Shown here piece after piece: positions 1 to 8,614 of a stretch of 64,000 bases of DNA. Numbering within the stretch: the first letter of the stretch is position 1; each line of letters opens with the position of its first letter. The position numbers and the translations under genes were made by a program. The DNA is from Rosistilla oblonga (lineage in GTDB: Bacteria; Planctomycetota; Planctomycetia; Pirellulales; Pirellulaceae): contig NZ_CP036292.1 of NCBI RefSeq assembly GCF_007751715.1, forward strand, positions 186,001 through 250,000, given 5' to 3'. The notes under the pieces were generated by a model. The model was not told where the DNA came from and searched no databases. It was given only the letters and a program-made list of their open reading frames with translations.

Positions 1-799
1 CCATCAATGCACCGCCAGCGAGTTGTTGCTTGGCGAACAGGCACTGATCGAGCTGGATCGGAAGAAGCGGACGCTGCACGATCTGTTGTCGGAGATGTTG
101 AAGCCGGAATTTGAAGCGAAACAGTTTGATGCCTACGTGAGGCCGAGCGCTTCGAACATCGGCGGCGGGATCGAAGACCTGTCCGTCATCCCCTGCTCGG
201 TCCGGATCGACGACTTTCAAACCAACTACGCCAAAGGGGGCCACGGGTTCCATACCTGGCAAGACTTCCGCAAGTTGTTCAATGCAAACCGTCTGCAATT
301 CCGCCGCTGGCTGAAGCAGTTTGCGTATGTGATCGTCGACTGTCCGCCAAGCCTCTCGCTGCAGGTCAAGCTGTTCCTGGGGATTGCCGACGGCTACGTC
401 GTCCCGTGCCAGCCGAATCGATTATCGATCCGCGGCCTGCTGTGGCTCAGCGACCGAATTCAGAACTACCGCTACAAAACCGTCTGCCTCGGCACGTTGT
501 GGTCGATGTGTCGCGGCAACGATCGAATGCACAAAGCGATCATCGAAGGGGCCGCCAATAATCACGCTCAGCTGCGCGACTTGCCCACCCCCTTCGAAAC
601 GACGGTCCCCTTAGCAGCCAACATCGCCCACGCTGGCGAACTAACTGACAAGCAACCCAAGACGTTCCGAGCGAAATACGGGACCGAGTTTGGCAGGATC
701 TACGAGCAGATCTGCGAAGAGCTGATGGAGCGGGTCGAGGCGTTGGAATCGGAGCGAGCTGAGAAGCGGAGAGGTAGGCCAGTGACGGCTAGGGCCTGA
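1..799 (+). CDS. ParA/Soj-type ATPase, N-terminus cut by window edge
   Basis: The open frame runs in from base 2, before the first TTG at 23, so the start lies outside the window and the Walker A region is not visible. What remains carries a Walker B-like YVIVDCPPSLS segment followed by a hydrophobic stretch and VPCQPNRLSIRG, the pattern seen in ParA/MinD-family ATPases (deviant Walker B with DxPPS, then a nucleotide-sensing loop). The C-terminus is a charged helix rich in Glu and Arg. ParA relatives segregate replicons or position protein complexes using ATP-dependent surface binding. No parB or parS-like partner lies downstream, so an orphan ParA is as likely as a partition protein. Family assignment is fairly firm; the biological role is unknown. 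Confidence 0.75.
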   Translation, partial: HQCTASELLLGEQALIELDRKKRTLHDLLSEMLKPEFEAKQFDAYVRPSASNIGGGIEDLSVIPCSVRIDDFQTNYAKGGHGFHTWQDFRKLFNANRLQFRRWLKQFAYVIVDCPPSLSLQVKLFLGIADGYVVPCQPNRLSIRGLLWLSDRIQNYRYKTVCLGTLWSMCRGNDRMHKAIIEGAANNHAQLRDLPTPFETTVPLAANIAHAGELTDKQPKTFRAKYGTEFGRIYEQICEELMERVEALESERAEKRRGRPVTARA

Positions 800-1258
800 C
801 CGAAACGGAGAAGCTTCGTGAGTCGGCCGGCCACGTTTTTTTACATGGCGTCGATATAGCACTTTAGGCGAGTTTCCTCGACCGCACCCTCGTAGTCGAA
901 AAGTGCCTGGACCCGAAAGCACCGGTGTTAGCGAGGAATGAGCGAGCCGAGGGTAGCGTTTTTGCAAGCAGGATCACCGTCACCTGGACGATGCTTCAGC
1001 TCCTGATCGGCTGCACTCGCCTCTCCGGCACAAAAGATATTCACACGTTCGAAAGACGATTAGAGCGTATCGACGATGACGCACGACATTTCCTTCCCTG
1101 CAAGCGATTCTGACGCGTTCATTTAGTTGCATCCGTGGTTTGCTAAGTGACGTTTAACGTTCACTGGTGGCTGCTTGCTTCACTCGCAAGCATTACACTA
1201 ATGTTCCATCAATATCGAAAGTCGGAAGCCAAAAGTTTGAGCTAGTGGGGGCAAGGTT
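800..1258. other. Intergenic region without a supportable gene
   Basis: No open frame here shows family-like features. The only structures seen are at 1147-1192: an imperfect palindrome (GTGACGTTTAACGTTCAC, 1147-1164) followed by a perfect 7-bp hairpin (TGCTTGC, 7-nt loop, GCAAGCA; 1172-1192). They lie about 70-110 bases upstream of the GNAT-PIN start and could be an operator or the end of the ParA transcript. Confidence 0.4.
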
Positions 1259-3364
1259 TTGACGGATCACGAAATTGTTGTTCGTCCAATTGAAACGGCT
1301 GACGAACTTGATGCGGTGAAGGAAATTTACCGCACGCAAAAGGCACTCTTGGGTTTCTTTCCTGATGAAGCGTTTCAACAGCGTGCCGATGCCAAACAGA
1401 TTTTGATCGCGTGGTCCGATAGCGACGCAGCTGGCTACGTGTTGTTCGCGACCAATCAGCGGTATGAGGTTCGGATCACTCATCTATGCGTGAAGCCTGA
1501 TTATGGAAATCGGAAAATTGCAAAGCAGTTAATCGCGGCGTTAGTGGAGGCATACCCGAACCGTTCTCGCATCCGCCTCAATTGCAGAGTCGATTACGAA
1601 GCCGCCGGCAGATACCGTCGGATGGGTTTTTCGGAGCTGCGTCGTTTTCCAGGTAAAAAGCAAGGTGGCAGCGAGCTCATTGCTTTTGCGCTGGCAATAA
1701 ATGAAACTCCTCTGTTCGACGCACTAGACGAGCCAAGCGAAACAGCAACCGTTGTGTGTGACACGATGGTTTGTATCGACATTGAGGATCAAGACCGACC
1801 GCACCACAAAGCAAGCAGCGGGCTACGAGCTGATTGGCTGGTTGATGAAATCAATTTGAAAGTTACGCCTGGAATTTTTGCTGATCTCGGTCGTCAGGCG
1901 GAGCCGCTACGGAGCGACATGATTTCGGCCGTGAAGACCGGTTGGGACCAGGTGGCAGCGGATCATCTGGAGGTAGAGCGACAGTTGAGGGAGGTCCGCC
2001 AGATCATGGGCGAGCCAAAGGATGATTCAAGTGCTTCGGATCAAAGGCATATCGCCATTGCCGCAGCCATTGAGGCCGCAGCATTCGTCACTCGTGATGA
2101 GGAAGTCCTGAGCTTCCGCGAACAAATCCAAAGCTCGCTTGGTTTACGCTTGCTTCCGCCTGCCGAGTTTATAACCGAATACGATGCGGTGCTGAACTCG
2201 CATCGCTATCAATACCGTGAACTGTCTCGATCCGGAATCGAACGACGCCGAGTAGCTTCGATAGACGAGTTTGATCTGAAGTGTTTTATCGACTCAGCAG
2301 GTGGCGAGAGTCTGAAAGTGTTCCGTGCTGAACTAATCGCGATGCTCGCCGCTCCACGTGAGTGGGAGATTTATCGTGTTTGTTCGCGAAGCGATGAGTG
2401 TATTGCGTTGTTCGCCATTCGAATTTTGGACGGCGGCGCCCGTGATATCCAACGACTTCGCTTGAGTCGGCGTCTAGTTGGCACTCGTTTCGGTCGCATC
2501 CTTGCGGAGTACTTTGCCGATCAACCGCTCGGGGCATGGCGAAGCGGACAGCGCAGAACAGTAACGATTTCGGATCGTTTTGCGACGCCGCTTGTTTTGG
2601 GTGCATGTTCGCGGCGGGGCTGGTGTCAAGCCGATGGAGCGCTGTGGAGGCTTTCGTTGCCAGGACAGTGGAGCCAAGACAGTCTGAGTGCTGAACTTTC
2701 GGCGATGAGTGATTCGGGAATTGTTCCGGTGGAGTTTGCAGAACAGATTTCAAGATCGGTTGATATCGATCACAATCGCTTAGGCAACGAAGTTGAAACG
2801 CAGCAACTTGAGCGTTTGATTCATCCAGGCAAGGTCACTTTCGGTCAACTACCAACATGGGTAATACCGATACAACCCCGTTGGGCACAGGAGCTTTTCG
2901 ACTTCCGGCTCTGGGATTTGCCTCTTTTTGATCCAGAAACATCATTGGTAATCAACCCGGACTCGGCCTATTACAAGAGCCCCCGGCAGGGGCCTAGCAC
3001 CCCATTTGGACGGATTTTGTGGTACGTCAGCGGTGACAAGCGAAAAGGTGGTGGTCGGGTTAGGGCATGCTCGACTTTGACCAAACGTGTCCAAGGTACA
3101 GTCAAGAATCTGTTTCGTGAGTTTCAACGGTTCGGTGTCTACGAATGGCGTCATCTGATGGAAAACTTCAAAGACGCCGACGCCCAAGGCTTGGCAATTG
3201 AATTCACAAGTACGGAGTTGTTCGAGACCCCGATCACTTTCGAGGTCGTAAACGACGTTTTAGAGTCTCACGGTATGAAGCGACAACAGTTCATTTCCGC
3301 CGTTCTGATCCCCGATTCTGCTTTTCAAGAAATCTATTCGCGATCCACACAACGTGAGCATTGA
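1259..3364 (+). CDS. Multidomain GNAT acetyltransferase / PIN nuclease-like protein
   Basis: A 701-residue protein starting at TTG (1259), preceded by a GGGGGCAAGG purine stretch. Residues 1-148 resemble a GNAT N-acetyltransferase: a V-K-P-x-Y-G-N-R-K-I-A-K-Q-L segment near 78-91 in the acetyl-CoA site, and a Y-R-R-M-G-F motif near 119-124. Residues 165-300 look like a PIN nuclease domain, with acidic positions D168 (CDTM), D261 (SDQRHIA) and D280 (TRD). Residues 320-480 may be a second, degenerate GNAT-like unit, and 560-701 may be a PUA/ASCH-like fold (W-Y-V-S-G and F-x-x-P-I-x-F patterns). The ASCH gene follows after 3 bases, implying one operon. PIN domains cut RNA, and GNAT domains in conflict systems acetylate tRNA or protein. 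The combined role is an inference; the tRNA or RNA target is unknown. Confidence 0.7.
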   Translation: MTDHEIVVRPIETADELDAVKEIYRTQKALLGFFPDEAFQQRADAKQILIAWSDSDAAGYVLFATNQRYEVRITHLCVKPDYGNRKIAKQLIAALVEAYPNRSRIRLNCRVDYEAAGRYRRMGFSELRRFPGKKQGGSELIAFALAINETPLFDALDEPSETATVVCDTMVCIDIEDQDRPHHKASSGLRADWLVDEINLKVTPGIFADLGRQAEPLRSDMISAVKTGWDQVAADHLEVERQLREVRQIMGEPKDDSSASDQRHIAIAAAIEAAAFVTRDEEVLSFREQIQSSLGLRLLPPAEFITEYDAVLNSHRYQYRELSRSGIERRRVASIDEFDLKCFIDSAGGESLKVFRAELIAMLAAPREWEIYRVCSRSDECIALFAIRILDGGARDIQRLRLSRRLVGTRFGRILAEYFADQPLGAWRSGQRRTVTISDRFATPLVLGACSRRGWCQADGALWRLSLPGQWSQDSLSAELSAMSDSGIVPVEFAEQISRSVDIDHNRLGNEVETQQLERLIHPGKVTFGQLPTWVIPIQPRWAQELFDFRLWDLPLFDPETSLVINPDSAYYKSPRQGPSTPFGRILWYVSGDKRKGGGRVRACSTLTKRVQGTVKNLFREFQRFGVYEWRHLMENFKDADAQGLAIEFTSTELFETPITFEVVNDVLESHGMKRQQFISAVLIPDSAFQEIYSRSTQREH

Positions 3365-3367
3365 CCT

Positions 3368-3808
3368 ATGTTGTTTCTGTCTATCCATCCAGAGCACGTC
3401 AAAGCGATTGTTGAAGGCCGCAAGACGGTTGAGCTTCGCAAACGCAAACCAAGCATTGACCCTGGATCCGCGGTAGTCATCTACGCGACAATGCCGAAGT
3501 GTGAAGCGGTCGCGGTCGCCACTGTCGAGGCAATTCAGGTTGGGGAACCAACGATGATTTGGCGAAATTGCGGCAAGCTGACTGCTGTTTCAGTGCAAGC
3601 GTTCAACGACTACTTCGACGGTGCTGGCAAAGCGGTCGGCATTCACCTGTCGAGTATCGCTGTTTTTAAAGAACCCGTTTCTCTTGGGGAGCTTCGCCAG
3701 CGTTGGGGCGGTTTTCAACCGCCCCAACAGTATCGCTATCTTGACTCAAAGCAACAGAAGTTTATTACAGCTCGAGAAACGACTGTTGGCGGTTGTCCGC
3801 TTTCCTAG
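3368..3808 (+). CDS. ASCH domain protein
   Basis: A 146-residue protein with the ASCH-superfamily signature near its start: S-I-H-P-E-H-V, then G17-R-K-T-V-E22-L-R24, with an Ala-Thr-Val-Glu strand near residues 50-56. ASCH domains share the PUA-like beta barrel and are thought to bind RNA or modified nucleosides; some are amidohydrolases acting on acetylated cytidine. Only 3 bases separate it from the upstream GNAT-PIN gene, so the pair is very probably co-transcribed and translationally coupled. A partner role such as target recognition or neutralisation of the PIN/GNAT activity is an inference. The downstream 30 bases run directly into dispersed repeat A, which bounds the unit. Confidence 0.75.
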   Translation: MLFLSIHPEHVKAIVEGRKTVELRKRKPSIDPGSAVVIYATMPKCEAVAVATVEAIQVGEPTMIWRNCGKLTAVSVQAFNDYFDGAGKAVGIHLSSIAVFKEPVSLGELRQRWGGFQPPQQYRYLDSKQQKFITARETTVGGCPLS

Positions 3809-3840
3809 CTATCTAAGATCGCTTGTGAGTGCATGGTGGC

Positions 3841-4262
3841 ATTCGCGGTGTTGGCGTGATTCGTGGGCCGGGTTTGAGTCGTGGAGTTCTGTCGTCGCTC
3901 CGCGACTTTAGGTTGTAAGGGGGCCCCGTTACCTGGGACTTGCGTCCCAGGCTTTATCCTGCCATGGCTTCGCCATTTTGCGATTCGCGGGCCCGTTTGG
4001 GCGTTGTGGATCTGCGCCCCCCGTCGGGGGCGGCGATCGATTGTTGGTTGGATTTCCGGTGGTGTTCGCTACGCTCAAACCACCGGCTACCGTTTGGGAT
4101 CCCGTCGGGATCCGGTGGGGGCGAGCGATTCGTCCGTTTCGGCTGAAGCCTCGATTCCAGCGGGTCGCTGCGCTCGGGCCATCAACTGCCGTTTGGGATT
4201 CCTGCGGGATCTGGTGGGAGCGAGCGACTCGTCCGTTTCGGCTGAAGCCTCGACTCCAGCGC
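3841..4262. repeat. Dispersed repeat A, copy 1
   Basis: This stretch recurs with high similarity at 6119-6448 and 10361-10706. Shared landmarks in order are GTGGAGTTCTGTCGTCGC, a hairpin around the G-C-G-T-C-C-C centre (CTGGGACTTGCGTCCCAG in this copy), TGCCATGGCTT, TTTGGGCGTTGTGGAT, a CCGTCGGGGGCGGCG block, GGTGGTGTTCGCT with CTCAAACCACCGGCTACC, and a closing CGTTTCGGCTGAAGCCTCGA. In this copy the last part is duplicated (to about 4162 and again to 4262). It fills the whole gap between the ASCH and sulfatase genes. An open frame reads through it into the sulfatase, but it is not considered coding. Confidence 0.85.
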
Positions 4263-4351
4263 TGTATTGGTTTTGTAGGAATTCGTTTTGGGGAATCGGG
4301 CGATGTACAATCTCCTCTGTGCCTGATTCCTCCCGAAATGAAAATCATCTT

Positions 4352-5842
4352 ATGGCGGTAACGATGCAGCTTTTGAAATTTGTCGTTCGCGATTCGCTCG
4401 CGCTGTGGGTTCTTGTCTCGATATGCGTCGGCTTTGGTGGGTTCGCTCGCGCTGCCGACGACGCTCGACTTCCCAATGTCGTCGTCTTTCTTGTCGATGA
4501 CTTGGGCTACATGGATATCGGAGCGAACAACCCGGACTGTTTTTATGAGACGCCGAACATCGACGCTCTGTCGAATACCGCGATGCGTTTCTCCGATGGG
4601 TACGCGGCCAATCCGGTCTGCTCACCCACGCGATACAGCATGATGACGGGCAAATACCCGTCGCGCGTCGATGCCACCAATTTTTTCTCCGGCAAGCGAA
4701 GTGGCACCTTTGAACCGGCTCCGTTAAACGACAACATGCCGTTGGAAGAAGTGACGGTCGCCGAGGCGCTGAAGACCAAGGGCTATGCAACTTTCTTTGC
4801 CGGGAAGTGGCATCTGGGAGAATCCGAAAAATATTACCCTCAGAACCAAGGCTTCGACGTCAATGTTGGAGGCCACAGCAAAGGGGGGCCTTATACGGGT
4901 AAGAAATATTTTGCACCGTTCAAGAATCCGCAGATGGCGGTCGAGAGTCCGGATGGGGACCATCTGCCCGATCGCTTGGCTCGCGACACCGCGCGATTCA
5001 TCGATGCTCACAAAGCGGGACCCTTTTTCGCTTACTTGTCGTTCTATTCGGTTCACACGCCGCTGATAGGGCGTCCCGATCTTGTCGCCAAATACAAGGC
5101 GAAGGGGGCGAAGGTCAACGGGCAGGAGTTTGGTGACGAAGAGCAGGTCTTTGGCGATCAGCCGCGGAAGGTTCGGATCTTGCAGAAGCATGCGGTCTAT
5201 GCCGCGATGGTCGAGGCGATGGACGAAGCGGTTGGCAAGGTGCTGGCGCAGATCGAAGCGTCGGGCGTGGCCGACAATACGATCGTGATCTTCACGTCGG
5301 ACAACGGTGGCCTGTCGACTAGCGAAGGTTCGCCGACCAGCAACCTGCCGCTGCGTGGCGGGAAGGGCTGGGTGTACGAGGGAGGGATTCGAGAGCCGTG
5401 GATCGTTCGCTATCCCGGAGTGACGGAGCCCGGTTCGGTCAGCGACCAGCCGATCTGTTCGATCGATCTGTTTCCCACGGTCGCAGCTGCCGCAGGAGTC
5501 GAGTACCAACACGCGGTCGATGGAGTCGATCTGATGCCGGCGCTGCGAGGCGGTTCGCTCGATCGCCAATCGCTCTACTGGCACTATCCTCACTACAGCA
5601 ATCAAGGGGGCATTCCGGCGGGCGCGATTCGCGAAGGGAATTTCAAATTGATCGAACGCTACGAAGATGGCCGCGTTCATCTGTATGATCTCAAGTCGGA
5701 CATTGGCGAGCGGAATGATCTGGCCGCCGAAGATCCCGACCGCGTCGATCAAATGCGCCGTCGGTTGCACGCGTGGTACAAAACGGTCGACGCGAAATTC
5801 CTCCAGCAAAAAAAGAATGGCCCCAAACCATGGGCTCCGTAA
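4352..5842 (+). CDS. Secreted type I sulfatase (arylsulfatase A family)
   Basis: A 496-residue sulfatase. After a signal peptide (residues about 13-35, hydrophobic, ending F-A-R-A-A) comes PNVVVFLVDDLGYMD, whose D49/D50 bind the metal. The core motif C90-S-P-T-R follows, with Cys90 the residue converted to formylglycine by FGE. Further conserved elements are GKWHLG near 150 and FTSDNGG. These enzymes hydrolyse sulfate esters, in planctomycetes typically from algal polysaccharides, and act in the periplasm or outside the cell. The frame is open back to 3881, but that extension is translated repeat A. The start at 4352 (or 4364, MQLLKF) gives a normal signal peptide and family length. The exact substrate cannot be read from the sequence. 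Confidence 0.92.
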   Translation: MAVTMQLLKFVVRDSLALWVLVSICVGFGGFARAADDARLPNVVVFLVDDLGYMDIGANNPDCFYETPNIDALSNTAMRFSDGYAANPVCSPTRYSMMTGKYPSRVDATNFFSGKRSGTFEPAPLNDNMPLEEVTVAEALKTKGYATFFAGKWHLGESEKYYPQNQGFDVNVGGHSKGGPYTGKKYFAPFKNPQMAVESPDGDHLPDRLARDTARFIDAHKAGPFFAYLSFYSVHTPLIGRPDLVAKYKAKGAKVNGQEFGDEEQVFGDQPRKVRILQKHAVYAAMVEAMDEAVGKVLAQIEASGVADNTIVIFTSDNGGLSTSEGSPTSNLPLRGGKGWVYEGGIREPWIVRYPGVTEPGSVSDQPICSIDLFPTVAAAAGVEYQHAVDGVDLMPALRGGSLDRQSLYWHYPHYSNQGGIPAGAIREGNFKLIERYEDGRVHLYDLKSDIGERNDLAAEDPDRVDQMRRRLHAWYKTVDAKFLQQKKNGPKPWAP

Positions 5843-5930
5843 TTTAGTGCGCCGGTGAATCGGTCGTCGGTGATTCGATTACGCGATCGTTTCCGACGGT
5901 GTTCATCGCGCGGCGGTTGTGCTGGACGCG

Positions 5931-6040
5931 ATGGATCCCGAAGGGATGCAAGAAGGTAGCCGGAGGTCGTCGCACAGCGGCGTGCCTCCGGAACGTGAGG
6001 CCCCGATGCGCGATGATCCCGGAGGGATCGTAGATCGATG
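5931..6040. repeat. Repeat B, single unit
   Basis: One copy of the unit that is tandemly arrayed at 10024-10300: ATCCCGAAGGGATGCAAG, then an arm CCGGAGGTCGTCGC with its near-complement GCGTGCCTCCGG, then TGAGGCCCCGA and GCGCGATGATCCC. The arms can form a long GC-rich hairpin. As at the other locus, it is followed by the linker and then by repeat A, in the same order and orientation. Confidence 0.8.
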
Positions 6041-6118
6041 TTTTTGCCACAGAGAGCCCAGAGGCCACCGAGGGTTGCGGCGAGCGAATTGGGATGCGGG
6101 GTTCGTTTAGGTGTTTTG

Positions 6119-6448
6119 TTTTCAGCTCCGTTTGTGAATCGATAATATCATTCGCGGGGTGTGATGCGCGTGCTGGTTTTGAGGCGTGGAGTTCTGTCGT
6201 CGCTCTGCGACTTTGCGTTGTAATGCGGGGCCCCGGTACCAGGGACTTGCGTCCCTGGCTTTAACCTGCCATGGCTTTGCCATTTTGTGATTCGCGGGTT
6301 GGTTTGGGCGTTGTGGATGTGCGTCCCCGTCGGGGGCGGCGATCAGTTCTGCGATATGGACCGGTGGTGTTCGCTGCGCTCAAACCACCGGCTACCTTCT
6401 TGAGAATCCCTGCGGGATTTCCGTTTCGGCTGAAGCCTCGACTCCAGC
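6119..6448. repeat. Dispersed repeat A, copy 2
   Basis: Very similar to 10361-10706, including the left boundary (CAGCTCCG, TTGTGAATCGATAATATC), the perfect hairpin CCAGGGACTTGCGTCCCTGG, the GGTGGTGTTCGCTGCGCTC segment and the terminal GGCTGAAGCCTCGACTCCAG. Copy 1 at 3841 lacks the AT-rich left end. It lies immediately upstream of the SGNH hydrolase gene and may contain or displace its promoter. Confidence 0.85.
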
Positions 6449-6550
6449 AAACGGGGCGTCTCCAATTGGGATCGGTTTTAGTTATCATTGTTGGACCCCG
6501 CGGGGGCTCCGCACCACTCTCCTTTCTCCTACCCCACAGCAGACGACACT

Positions 6551-8503
6551 ATGTTTCGAGCACGCATGTTCTTTTGGCTCTTCGCCCTCACCACGATCGG
6601 GATCGGCGAGTCGGTGGGTGCGGATCCGAAGACTGACGATTCGCCCAAGCACGTTCGCATCCTCACGATCGGCAACAGTTTTACTAATAACGCAACGCGT
6701 TATCTGGATGAGATCACCGAGGCGGCTGGCCACAAGCTGACTCACAAATCGCTGACGATCGGCGGGTCGCCTCTGGAGCTGCACGCGGCGAAAGCGATTG
6801 CGTTTGAGAAGGATCGCAGCGATCGCTCGGCCTTCTATTCGAAAGGCGAGAGTTTGCAGCAGGCGTTGCAGAGCGAGGACTGGGATTTCGTCACGATCCA
6901 ACAACTGAGCGTGCGGAGTCATGACGTCGAGACGTATCGTCCGTACGCGGCCCAGTTGGCTGATATCATCCATCGCTACGCGCCGCAGGCGAAGCTGTTG
7001 GTGCATCAAACATGGGCTTATCGAAGCGATGATCCTCGCTTCCGTCGTTCGCGTAAATCCAATGGCGGACCGACGACGCAGCAGGCGATGTACGAAGGGT
7101 TGAGCGATGCGTACCGGACGATTGCTGCCGAGCTGTCGGCGAGCCGGATTCCTGTCGGCGATGCGTTTTGGATCGCCGATAACGATCCCAAATTTGGGTA
7201 TCGCGCGGCGGAGGACTTCGACGCCGGGAAACTGGAATACCCCGAACTGCCCGCTCAAACGCATTCGCTGCACACCGGATACCGCTGGAACAATCGCGAT
7301 GGCAAACGAACGCTCGGAATGGATGGCCATCACGCCAACTTGGCGGGTGAATATCTGGGAGCCTGCGTTTGGTTCGAGGGCTTGTTCGCCGAGAGTGCGG
7401 TCGGCAACGGATATGTTCCCGAAAAGCTCGACCGCGAGTACGCCGCGTTTTTGCAAACCGTCGCTCACAAGGCGGCTCAGCAAGGTGGCGATGTCGTCCG
7501 TGGCATCCCCGCAGAGCCGAAGATGGTGAAAGATCCGTCGCCGCAGCGGTATCAGTTTCGTGTCCGCGCCAGCGAGATCGATTCGCGAACCGGGGAATAT
7601 CCGGCGATCGGTTTTGTTTCGGGCACCGACGAGAAGCCTGCCGATTTGGAGTTCGCGTCGGTCGATACTCGCGTCGCTCCCAAGGGCAAATTGGCGATCT
7701 GGTTGATGGGGCACAACGGCGGACTGTTCGAGCGTTGGAACGAATATGGAATCCATGCGATCGGAGTCAGTTACGCCCGCGGATGGTTCGGCAAGCTAGC
7801 TCAGCCCCAACCTTCGGATGCGTATGCCCGCGGACGGATTCGGTTGGAAGCAGCCACCGGATTGGATTTCAGCGATGAATTGGATCTGTTGCCTCCCGAT
7901 GGAGCCGCCGAGCGAGCGCGTCAATTGTTGTTGTGGTTGTCCAAGGAGAATCCGCAGGGGAACTGGCAGCAGTTTCTGGCCGACGGTGGATCGCGATTGC
8001 GTTGGGACAAGATCATCATGACCGGCGCGTCGCACGGCAGCACCACCGCCGCTCGGTTCGCCAAGCATCAACGCGTCGATCGGGTTGTGATGTTGTGCGG
8101 GCCGCGAGACCAAGATCAGGATTGGCAGAGCTTGCCCTCGGCCACTCCCGCCAATCGATTCTTCGGGTTCACTCACGTCCTGGATGGCGGTTGGACCGGC
8201 GACCATTATTGTCGCTCTTGGGAGATGTTAGGCATGAATGCGTTTGGCCCGATCGTCGACGTCGATTCCACTACGCCTCCCTACGAGAACTCGCGCAGCT
8301 TGATCACCGCAGCGGATGTGGGAGGAGACGCAGGCCGCGCCCATGGCTCGGTCACTCCCGGTCGCTCTTCGCCTAAAAACGAAGTCGGCAAATTGAAGTT
8401 TGATCCCGTCTGGCGTTATTTGTACACGCACCCCGTCGATGAAGTCGGCGTGGCGACCGAAGAAGATCCCGGTTGCAAACGCGTCCACGTGAAGTACGAC
8501 TGA
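6551..8503 (+). CDS. Two-domain secreted hydrolase: SGNH (DUF4886-like) plus alpha/beta hydrolase
   Basis: A 650-residue protein from the ATG at 6551, opening with a signal peptide (R-M-F-F-W-L-F-A-L, cleavage near residue 24). Residues 35-310 form an SGNH/GDSL-type unit: ILTIGNSFTNN carries the nucleophile Ser43, and the DGHHANLAGEYL segment carries the downstream Asp/His. Residues 340-650 form a second hydrolase-like unit with GASHGS (Ser494) in a GxSxG-type elbow, resembling the BPSS1187 family. Both domains are known ester or carbohydrate-ester hydrolase folds, so deacylation of polysaccharides is a reasonable inference beside the sulfatase upstream. The frame is open to 6488, but the added residues are not signal-like. 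Confidence 0.8.
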   Translation: MFRARMFFWLFALTTIGIGESVGADPKTDDSPKHVRILTIGNSFTNNATRYLDEITEAAGHKLTHKSLTIGGSPLELHAAKAIAFEKDRSDRSAFYSKGESLQQALQSEDWDFVTIQQLSVRSHDVETYRPYAAQLADIIHRYAPQAKLLVHQTWAYRSDDPRFRRSRKSNGGPTTQQAMYEGLSDAYRTIAAELSASRIPVGDAFWIADNDPKFGYRAAEDFDAGKLEYPELPAQTHSLHTGYRWNNRDGKRTLGMDGHHANLAGEYLGACVWFEGLFAESAVGNGYVPEKLDREYAAFLQTVAHKAAQQGGDVVRGIPAEPKMVKDPSPQRYQFRVRASEIDSRTGEYPAIGFVSGTDEKPADLEFASVDTRVAPKGKLAIWLMGHNGGLFERWNEYGIHAIGVSYARGWFGKLAQPQPSDAYARGRIRLEAATGLDFSDELDLLPPDGAAERARQLLLWLSKENPQGNWQQFLADGGSRLRWDKIIMTGASHGSTTAARFAKHQRVDRVVMLCGPRDQDQDWQSLPSATPANRFFGFTHVLDGGWTGDHYCRSWEMLGMNAFGPIVDVDSTTPPYENSRSLITAADVGGDAGRAHGSVTPGRSSPKNEVGKLKFDPVWRYLYTHPVDEVGVATEEDPGCKRVHVKYD

Positions 8504-8614
8504 CCGGCCGCTCGGTGCCGCTGCTCGGTGCCGCTGCTCGTCTGCGTCGCGTTATGCGCGGGCACTTTCGGTTGAGGAGCGAGATCGCTTATCGATCGTC
8601 AGTCGCCCGCGAGG

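Larger units (their letters stand above)
5843..6550. other. Repeat-filled intergenic region
   Basis: No gene is supported between the sulfatase stop and the next start. The space is almost wholly a repeat B unit (5931-6040), a short linker shared with 10300-10345 (TTGCCACAGAG, AGAGGCCACCGAGGG) and repeat A copy 2 (6119-6448). The open frames across it are translations of repeat. Confidence 0.7.

Noticed and set aside
1-799. Complete chromosome or plasmid partition locus
   Set aside because: Only a ParA-type protein is seen; no ParB gene or parS-like repeats follow it.
1147-1192. Integron attC site
   Set aside because: A GTTTAAC-like core is present, but the paired GTTRRRY core and the long stem expected of attC could not be found.
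3881-4351. N-terminal extension of the sulfatase frame
   Set aside because: It translates repeat A, lacks a signal peptide at its own start, and the normal signal peptide starts at 4352.
4724-5809. Long minus-strand open frame opposite the sulfatase
   Set aside because: Antisense to a gene with complete family motifs; no homology-like features, common in GC-rich codon patterns.
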